Shown piece by piece: positions 1 through 5,487 of a stretch of 9,159 bases of DNA; within the stretch, counting starts at the first letter, position 1, and the number at the start of each line of letters is the position of its first letter. This stretch comes from an uncultured Saprospiraceae bacterium (GTDB taxonomy: Bacteria; Bacteroidota; Bacteroidia; Chitinophagales; Saprospiraceae), in NCBI GenBank assembly GCA_938033975.1, contig CALHKJ010000571.1:1-9159 (forward strand), in the 5' to 3' direction. A program made the position numbers and the translations under genes. The notes beneath the pieces were generated by a model. That model was not told where the DNA came from, searched no databases, and saw nothing but the letters and a program-made list of their open reading frames with translations.

Positions 1-72
1 CAAATCAAAACATGGAAAGGAAGCAAGCCTGTTTTTGATAAAATTCCGACCGTTTTTCTCCTTTCTAAGTAA
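1..72 (+). CDS. Possible 3' end of an upstream gene (partial)
   Basis: Frame 1 is open from the first base and stops at TAA 70-72, giving a 23-residue tail that ends in FDKIPTVFLLSK. The tail is not recognised as any family. A second frame is also open to position 106, so openness alone is weak support. I prefer frame 1 because it ends cleanly before the AT-rich leader and has a plausible mix of Lys and hydrophobic residues. It may equally be non-coding. Confidence 0.3.
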   Translation, partial: QIKTWKGSKPVFDKIPTVFLLSK

Positions 73-110
73 TTATCCTCTTAAAGTCAGTCACTATCCT
101 TCATAGTCTC

Positions 111-140
111 ATACATATTACATATTTTTGTAATATGTAT
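111..140. repeat. Perfect 12-bp inverted repeat upstream of propeller operon
   Basis: The arms are ATACATATTACA (111-122) and TGTAATATGTAT (129-140), exact reverse complements around a 6-nt TATTTT spacer. The repeat ends 35 nt before the GTG start of the propeller gene. It could be a dimeric repressor or activator operator, because a promoter-like -7 motif sits at its centre. It could also be a weak hairpin ending the upstream transcript, but no T-run follows the right arm, which argues against an intrinsic terminator. Confidence 0.6.
123..130 (+). promoter_or_regulatory. Candidate Bacteroidota -7 promoter element
   Basis: TATTTTTG matches the Bacteroidota sigma-A -7 consensus TAnnTTTG exactly. 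It lies in the spacer and first bases of the right arm of the inverted repeat at 111-140. Transcription would begin near 137, giving a leader of about 40 nt before the GTG at 176. No clear -33 TTG/TTTG element is seen about 20 nt upstream. In DNA this AT-rich a chance match is quite possible. Confidence 0.35.
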
Positions 141-175
141 ACGTGCTATTTTGCATTGTTATTTAAGCAAGGGTA

Positions 176-2128
176 GTGGTCAAATTATTTATTTCATTTA
201 TTCTATTAATTTTCCTTAGCGCATCAGCTATTGGTCAATTGCCTTATGTGGTTGCCTATGAAGATATAAAGGAAGAGCTCAAAGAAATTTGGCATGACAA
301 GCAGAGTAACAAGACCTATCTGGTTACCGTTGACAGACTCTGTATTCTTGAACCCGGTGACCTTAAATGTCGAGATTTGGGAATCGCAAAAAATATGCTG
401 TTTCATAATCAAACCTATGATCGTTTCAACTCACATCCGATTTTCCTTGGCAACTATGGTGGCTTTTATGAAATCAAAGATGAAACGATCAAAGCATATG
501 GCATTTCGGAAAAACATCCTAATGCAGCAATCTATAAAGACGGTGAAAATCTATGGGTAGCAGATTACAAAATATTCAAATACTCAAAAGAGGGTGTAGA
601 TACCATTCCTGTCATTATGAATAGTGAAATCCCTTTTTGGGATATTAGAAAGCAAAGCAATGGAGATCTATGGTTCGTGAACTATGCAAGCGGAGCATAT
701 AAAATAGATAATGAAAATAATAAGCTAAGAAGGATTTCTAAATTGAATGGATTGCCGACCAATAATTTGACTTCTATCCATATCAATTCCTTAGATGAAA
801 TTTATGTAGGTTACAATGGAGGTATCGCTCGAATACATAATGAAAGAAAAATTGAAACCTTTGATTTGAAAAATTATGTTTTGAATGATCCAATTAAAGA
901 AATTGAATCTGATAATTTGGGTAACCTTTGGTTTATCACCGATAAGAAGATTGGCCGCTTAAATATTAACACAAAGGAAGTCAGTATTATACCAACAAAT
1001 CAAAGTGATGATTTTGTCATTCATACCTTGGAGTATAATTCCAATAAAGATATCATGCTGATTGGTACCTCTGTGGGTCTGTATATTTCAAGTACCCAAG
1101 GTGTGTACTTTCATGGAGAAGATTTATACGCTCATGGACCTCTCTATTATTTTGGAGATGAGTTGCTTCTTTCTGGTAAGAACAAAGTTCAAAAATTCAA
1201 CCTGTCAAATGGAGACTTTGGGTCTTCAGATTTCCGACCGATTCAACAAGCATTTCCTACCAGATCTGGAGACTTCTGGATAACTGATAGGAAAGATATT
1301 TTGTTACTCGACAAAAAGGCACAAGAGGTAAGTAAAAAGATCAGAAAGCCTGTTTCGACATTCAATCAGATTACTGAGATTGAAGGCGAAGTCTACTTAT
1401 GCCATGATAAAGGAATTCATATTTCAAAAGATGGAAAGACTCAAGTACTTATAAAAGGGGATGAAGCATTTTACAATGTGCTGAGTTGTTATGACAGGAG
1501 GTATGCTGTAAGCGAGCAAGGAATTTACCTAATTGCCGATGGAGAATTACATCATCAAAGTGAAATTGATGGTAAGGAGAAGATGCTAAAATCAAACAAA
1601 CAGTTTTTCATAGATGATGAATCGCTCCTAATTCCTTCTCAGCGTTCAATCATGAAAGTGAAGTGCACTGAAAAAGAAATTGATTTTGAATACTTTCCTT
1701 CTCTTGAAGACATTCTAGATTTTCATGTTCAAGATGAAAATATTTATATCCTACATAGTGATAGGTTGATGATGTATAAAAAGGAAGAATACTTAAAGGA
1801 TCCTTACAATGCCTATTGCACAGTGCCAGTAAATGCAGATGAAGCATCCAAACTTTTTGTAGATGATCAAAATAAAATATGGTTACAGAATAAAATGGGA
1901 CTAGCCTACATTAAGAAAGATCATGACAAGATTTGTAACATCCTAAAAAGCAACAATTTTGGTGAGGAGCTAGCTGAAACAACTGAGACTCAAGCTGCTA
2001 TTACCAATGAAACTTCTTTCTTTGAGTCAATCAAAAAACTAAGCTGGCCAATACTTGCTTGTCTTATATTAATTCCGTTACTTTTGCTTTCATACTTCTT
2101 ATTCAAAAGAAGTGAAGAAGCTATTTAG
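176..2128 (+). CDS. Membrane-tethered beta-propeller protein, sensor-like, no output domain
   Basis: This 650-residue protein is predicted to be exported and anchored. Residues 1-20 form a signal peptide (VKLF then a hydrophobic core, ending SASAIG before Gln21). Residues about 25-585 are short beta-rich repeats with recurring LWF/LWV/IWL strands. One is a clear Reg_prop-like unit at 191-221 (NGLPTNNLTSIHINSLDEIY then VGYNGGIARI), as in the periplasmic sensors of Bacteroidota hybrid two-component systems. Residues 624-643 are one transmembrane helix, followed by a short basic tail (FKRSEEAI). No Y_Y_Y domain, histidine kinase or DNA-binding domain follows, unlike the classic hybrid sensors. 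The start is GTG at 176; an in-frame TAA at 164-166 excludes a longer protein, and AAGGG lies just upstream, very close to the GTG. It is probably cotranscribed with the next two genes. The fold call is good; ligand and function are unknown. Confidence 0.75.
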   Translation: MVKLFISFILLIFLSASAIGQLPYVVAYEDIKEELKEIWHDKQSNKTYLVTVDRLCILEPGDLKCRDLGIAKNMLFHNQTYDRFNSHPIFLGNYGGFYEIKDETIKAYGISEKHPNAAIYKDGENLWVADYKIFKYSKEGVDTIPVIMNSEIPFWDIRKQSNGDLWFVNYASGAYKIDNENNKLRRISKLNGLPTNNLTSIHINSLDEIYVGYNGGIARIHNERKIETFDLKNYVLNDPIKEIESDNLGNLWFITDKKIGRLNINTKEVSIIPTNQSDDFVIHTLEYNSNKDIMLIGTSVGLYISSTQGVYFHGEDLYAHGPLYYFGDELLLSGKNKVQKFNLSNGDFGSSDFRPIQQAFPTRSGDFWITDRKDILLLDKKAQEVSKKIRKPVSTFNQITEIEGEVYLCHDKGIHISKDGKTQVLIKGDEAFYNVLSCYDRRYAVSEQGIYLIADGELHHQSEIDGKEKMLKSNKQFFIDDESLLIPSQRSIMKVKCTEKEIDFEYFPSLEDILDFHVQDENIYILHSDRLMMYKKEEYLKDPYNAYCTVPVNADEASKLFVDDQNKIWLQNKMGLAYIKKDHDKICNILKSNNFGEELAETTETQAAITNETSFFESIKKLSWPILACLILIPLLLLSYFLFKRSEEAI

Positions 2129-2130
2129 TA

Positions 2131-2646
2131 ATGATAAAATCTGGCCTTTTATTTATTTCAATATTAATTTTCTCTCTCTTTAATGGGAGCGGATTCCATG
2201 ATTTTCACCTTTCAAATTCTCAATTAAAATACAAGCAATCAAAAAATGTATTACAGTTGAGTGTCAAAATATTTATTGATGATCTAGAAACTGCATTAGC
2301 ACAACGAAATGTTGAATCCTTGTATATAGGTACTGAAAAGGAATCAGAAGAATCAGCCCAATATATTGATGCTTATCTAAAAGATGTTATAATTATCAGC
2401 ACATCAGATGATACACTTTCTTCTAACTTTATTGGAAAAGAATTATCAGAAGATTTATCTGCTATTTGGTGTTACCTGCAATTTGATTTAAATTCAGATT
2501 GTATGGATCTGCAAGTCACAAATTCTTTGCTCACTGAAATTTTCGATGATCAAAAAAATATCTTTTCTTTTTCTACAGAAGAGGGGAGAAAGGAGTACTT
2601 TACCTTTGATGCAAGAGACAAGGTGAAAAAATTTAACTGTGAGTAA
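2131..2646 (+). CDS. DUF6702-like exported protein of unknown function
   Basis: This 171-residue protein has an N-terminal hydrophobic signal segment (about residues 4-21) and then a mature part beginning near FHDFHLS. The order of motifs matches my memory of DUF6702, a Bacteroidota family: His-rich start of the mature protein (H23, H26), the LQLSVKIFIDDLETAL block at 41-56, a YIDAYLKD segment, FIGKELSED followed by IWCYLQF, and a closing block with FDDQKNIFSF. The length is normal for the family. No catalytic motif is visible and no function is established to my knowledge. It starts 2 nt after the stop of the propeller gene (TAG-TA-ATG) and its last 8 nt overlap the yidD start, so all three are probably translated from one message. 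An envelope role is inferred only from the signal peptide and the neighbours. Confidence 0.75.
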   Translation: MIKSGLLFISILIFSLFNGSGFHDFHLSNSQLKYKQSKNVLQLSVKIFIDDLETALAQRNVESLYIGTEKESEESAQYIDAYLKDVIIISTSDDTLSSNFIGKELSEDLSAIWCYLQFDLNSDCMDLQVTNSLLTEIFDDQKNIFSFSTEEGRKEYFTFDARDKVKKFNCE

Positions 2647-2890
2647 TTTCATCCAGTCCATATTTATATTTCCGATTCGTGTATATCAGAAATTCATTTC
2701 ACCATTATTAGGTCCTACTTGTCGATATCATCCTTCTTGCTCACACTACATGGTTTATGCAATAAAAGAATGGGGAGTAATTAAAGGAATCTTTTTGGGC
2801 TTAAAAAGAATTGGAAGGTGTCACCCTTGGGGAGGAATGGGGCCTGACCCAGTTCCCAAAAATCCTAAAAAGAAAAATTCTAAAGTTTAA
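2639..2890 (+). CDS. yidD: Membrane protein insertion efficiency factor YidD
   Basis: This 83-residue protein carries the hallmark YidD pattern: an amphipathic N-terminus (FPIRVYQKFISPLLGPTCRY), CRYHPSCSHY at 28-37, the central Gly/Lys segment (GVIKGIFLGLKRIGRCHPW) and a Pro-rich end (GPDPVP) with a basic tail. The conserved cysteines are C28, C34 and C61. YidD is an inner-membrane-associated protein that helps YidC insert membrane proteins. In many bacteria it lies between rnpA and yidC; here it is the third gene of an unrelated operon. The start is GTG at 2639, overlapping the preceding gene by 8 nt, and no earlier start gives a better N-terminus. Its stop codon lies inside the 3' end of the convergent gene. 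Identification is very secure; the exact start is fairly secure. Confidence 0.95.
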   Translation: MSNFIQSIFIFPIRVYQKFISPLLGPTCRYHPSCSHYMVYAIKEWGVIKGIFLGLKRIGRCHPWGGMGPDPVPKNPKKKNSKV

Positions 2891-4040
2891 TCAATTTTAT
2901 AGATTCAATGTTTTTTCCGTTGAATGCTCTTAAGCTATAAATACCTGCTGGTCCTAAAATTTCTAAATCGACTACTCCAGAATTACCACTTGAATTAAAT
3001 TCAGTTTTATTTCCACTCATATTATATAATTCAAATTGATATTGATCTTTTTGCCCAAGATCTATCATGAACTTTTCTGAACTTGGATTTCCAAACACCT
3101 TGAGTTTGCTAGGCACTACAGATTCAGTTGAGCTTGTCAATAAGGCAACAACAGTAAAATAATCAAAGCTAGTAGAATTTATAATTTGACCATTTCGATT
3201 TTCATGGATGGTAAATCCATAGGCAAATTGACCAATGGTCGATGGCGCACCTGATAAAGCACCTGTCTGTCCATCCATAGCCACATCTTCCCATCCAGGA
3301 AAGGGTTTGAAAAAATTTAACTCGGAAGAATTAAATCCAACTGGTTGATAAGGAGGGTAGCAAGGTCCCTGCGGACTCAAGCCACTGCAACTTTCAGCAA
3401 ATCCACTAGTTATACCATCGGTTCCTCCTCCCAAAAAGCTTGGGCTAAATTGAAAACTCAACGTATCGCCATCAAGGCTCCTTACCTCTATTGGCATCTC
3501 ATAAATAGCATTTGGTGCTCTTAATATGCTTGGTAGTATATCAAATTCGATACTGCTATTTTGAAGCATTTTGGCCTCATTAGTAATGGTCGTAACAAGA
3601 GATATTCCAGACTCTCCAGGATTCAAAAGATTTGTAAAAATGGGTGATCGGCAACAACGTTGATAAACAAACACATAATCTTCATCTGTTTCAAATAAAT
3701 TGTAGTTCATTAGATATTCGCCGTATTCATAACTTATTTGATTTTCCTTAGCTAAATCACTCAACTCACCATGGTCAAATTCATAGGTGCCGGCAAGATC
3801 TATTCTTACATTTGCTTCATGAGTATATATACTTCCATTGAATCTAAAAACTTGAACGATAATTTCTTCGTCAAGCAGAGCAGCTCCTGAGAGTTGATCT
3901 CTTATTAGTGTAAACTTAATTTCATAATTTGATCCTGAAATATGCTTGTAGCTTGAAAAGCCAGCAACAATGTGTGTAGCTGAGCTTTCTGCCGTAGAAC
4001 TTATTATCAAAAGCGCTAAGACCAATATCCTTTTAAACAT
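2880..4040 (-). CDS. T9SS-exported QRCCR-domain surface protein
   Basis: This 386-residue protein has a signal peptide at 1-21 (MFKRILVLALLIISS..., cleavage likely after ESSA). The mature part starts THIVAGFSSY and continues YEIKFTLIRDQLSG, VYQRCCRSPIFTNLLNPGESG (125-145, CC at 129-130), LDGDTLSF, PPYQPVGF and a TGALSGAPSTIGQFAYGF block near 259-276. That order matches the N-terminal module common in large Bacteroidota PKD or gliding-motility-associated surface proteins. Those are usually much longer; here the module stands almost alone. Residues about 312-386 form a T9SS type A sorting domain ending in SIKLIKL, although the usual YPNP motif reads FGNP. The function is probably surface attachment or structure; no enzyme motif is seen. 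It is last in the operon, 13 nt after the dehydrogenase gene, and its 3' end overlaps yidD by 11 bp. Confidence 0.75.
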   Translation of the reverse strand: MFKRILVLALLIISSTAESSATHIVAGFSSYKHISGSNYEIKFTLIRDQLSGAALLDEEIIVQVFRFNGSIYTHEANVRIDLAGTYEFDHGELSDLAKENQISYEYGEYLMNYNLFETDEDYVFVYQRCCRSPIFTNLLNPGESGISLVTTITNEAKMLQNSSIEFDILPSILRAPNAIYEMPIEVRSLDGDTLSFQFSPSFLGGGTDGITSGFAESCSGLSPQGPCYPPYQPVGFNSSELNFFKPFPGWEDVAMDGQTGALSGAPSTIGQFAYGFTIHENRNGQIINSTSFDYFTVVALLTSSTESVVPSKLKVFGNPSSEKFMIDLGQKDQYQFELYNMSGNKTEFNSSGNSGVVDLEILGPAGIYSLRAFNGKNIESIKLIKL

Positions 4041-4053
4041 ACCGTTATTTTTT

Positions 4054-5487
4054 CTACCTGACTATTGTAAATGTTCGAGTCAGTTGTCCTATCTTATTAC
4101 TGCAACGAATAAAGTACTGTCCTTGCGGCATGTCAATTAGAGAAATGTCCATATTTATTGAAGAAATTAACCCCGTCTTAACAAGATTGCCTCGATAAGA
4201 GATAATTTCATAGCTAGAACCTAATACATTTTCGGTAGCATGCAATTGTAAAAACTCATTTGCTGGATTGGGGCTAAGTGTAATGTCCTGTGTTACTATG
4301 GTAGTGGTTGTAGAAGTAGGGTTGTATTCCAAATTTGAATATTCAATAATTTGATTAGGACCCCAACCAGGATAGCCTGGACCATTGGTCGCAAAATAAA
4401 TAGCTCCTGTATGTGGGTTGACACACATATCTCGTATTCTACCAAACTCTTCAAAGAATTTTTCCTCCTCTATGACTTCGGTACCATCCTCGTTAAAACT
4501 TAGGAATGAGATTCGAGGTACCTTAGGTGTTGTGAAGCCTAAGCCTCCTAAAACAGCCATCATCATTTTCCCCTTCCACTCAGGAATTGCATCATGATTG
4601 TAGTATTCCAAATCGCTCACAGCAATGCAAGGAGACCAATCTACAATTGGCTCAATGACATTGTTTGCATTACAGAAATTTGTTTCCACATTTGTATCAC
4701 AATAGCCAAGTACATTTGCCCATCCATAATTTCCTCCTGCAGTTAAAATATTTAGTTCATCAGATACAGAAGTGCCGTGCTCAGAAATATATAATTGATC
4801 ATTTGGCCCGTATGCGATACCTTGAGAATTTCGATGACCAAAACTGTAAATGTGACTATCAGGAAATGGATTATCTTCTGGTATACTACCATCTAAATTT
4901 ATTCTAAGATACTTGCCACTGTAAGTATTCATTCTCTGTCCGTTTTGAGGAAAGTTTACATCTCCAGTTGACATAATAATTTTCTCATCTTTGGTGATAA
5001 GTATACGTGAACCATTGTGGTAGGTGAATCCTGCAATATCATCGAGAATAATTTCTTCATTCTCCAATTTTTCTCCATCCCATGTGAAACTTACTAAGCG
5101 TTCGAAAAATGATTCAGTTCCAGACTCTCCATAATTGTAGACAACAAATACTTTAGGAGTGTTTTCAAAGTCAGGATGGAAACACATGCCAAGCATACCA
5201 TATTCACTACCGCCTCCTCCATCGTCATCATTTCTGACAAGGTTTCTGTAATCCAAAATTTCTTGTGTATTTCCTGAGTTGGGATCTGTTCGGAATATCA
5301 TCCCATTTCTTTGAGTAAACCAAAGATGATCATCAGGTCCCCATTTTAATTCCCATGGGATTTGAACTCCTGTTACAAGTTCTTTTTTTGTGAGAGTGGT
5401 ATTTTCTAGTTGAAGGGTTTCTTGACTTGAAAGAATGCTGACCATCATTGTCAGCATTCCTACAAGCATTATTCTATTTTGTATCAT
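4054..5487 (-). CDS. T9SS-exported PQQ-dependent sugar dehydrogenase-like protein
   Basis: This 477-residue protein has a signal peptide at about 1-21 and then a six-bladed propeller of the soluble glucose dehydrogenase/sorbosone dehydrogenase family (GSDH). Motifs in order are IPWELKWGPDDHLWFTQR (43-60), the family MLGMCFHPDF (98-107), the likely catalytic His157 in YHNGSRI, GHRNSQG (217-223, with Arg219 likely binding PQQ), EHG (236-238), DELN (243-246), GGNYGW (251-256) and GRIRD (349-353). All expected active-site positions appear intact. Members oxidise sugars or related alcohols with PQQ and Ca2+; this substrate is unknown. An Asp/Gly run (DDDGGGGSE, 87-95) precedes the second blade. 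The tail from about 402 (LSPNPANEF ... FTIVR) is a T9SS type A sorting domain. The ATG at 5487 overlaps the lysyl oxidase gene by 14 nt; ATG at 5469 is an alternative, but would drop the positively charged start of the signal peptide. Confidence 0.88.
   Translation of the reverse strand: MIQNRIMLVGMLTMMVSILSSQETLQLENTTLTKKELVTGVQIPWELKWGPDDHLWFTQRNGMIFRTDPNSGNTQEILDYRNLVRNDDDGGGGSEYGMLGMCFHPDFENTPKVFVVYNYGESGTESFFERLVSFTWDGEKLENEEIILDDIAGFTYHNGSRILITKDEKIIMSTGDVNFPQNGQRMNTYSGKYLRINLDGSIPEDNPFPDSHIYSFGHRNSQGIAYGPNDQLYISEHGTSVSDELNILTAGGNYGWANVLGYCDTNVETNFCNANNVIEPIVDWSPCIAVSDLEYYNHDAIPEWKGKMMMAVLGGLGFTTPKVPRISFLSFNEDGTEVIEEEKFFEEFGRIRDMCVNPHTGAIYFATNGPGYPGWGPNQIIEYSNLEYNPTSTTTTIVTQDITLSPNPANEFLQLHATENVLGSSYEIISYRGNLVKTGLISSINMDISLIDMPQGQYFIRCSNKIGQLTRTFTIVR

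Noticed and set aside
224..412. Open frames antisense to or out of phase with the large genes, such as this one and those at 4665-4907 and 6794-6997
   Set aside because: They lie wholly inside well-supported genes, have low-complexity translations, and show no family motifs.
2042..2128. Exosortase or LPXTG-like C-terminal sorting signal on the propeller protein
   Set aside because: It has a hydrophobic helix plus basic residues, but no PEP, LPXTG or similar motif before the helix; a plain transmembrane anchor explains it.
2906..2928. ATTCAA/TTGAAT inverted repeat as a terminator between the convergent genes
   Set aside because: The stem is only 6 bp and weak, it lies inside the coding sequence of the QRCCR protein, and no T-run follows the right arm.
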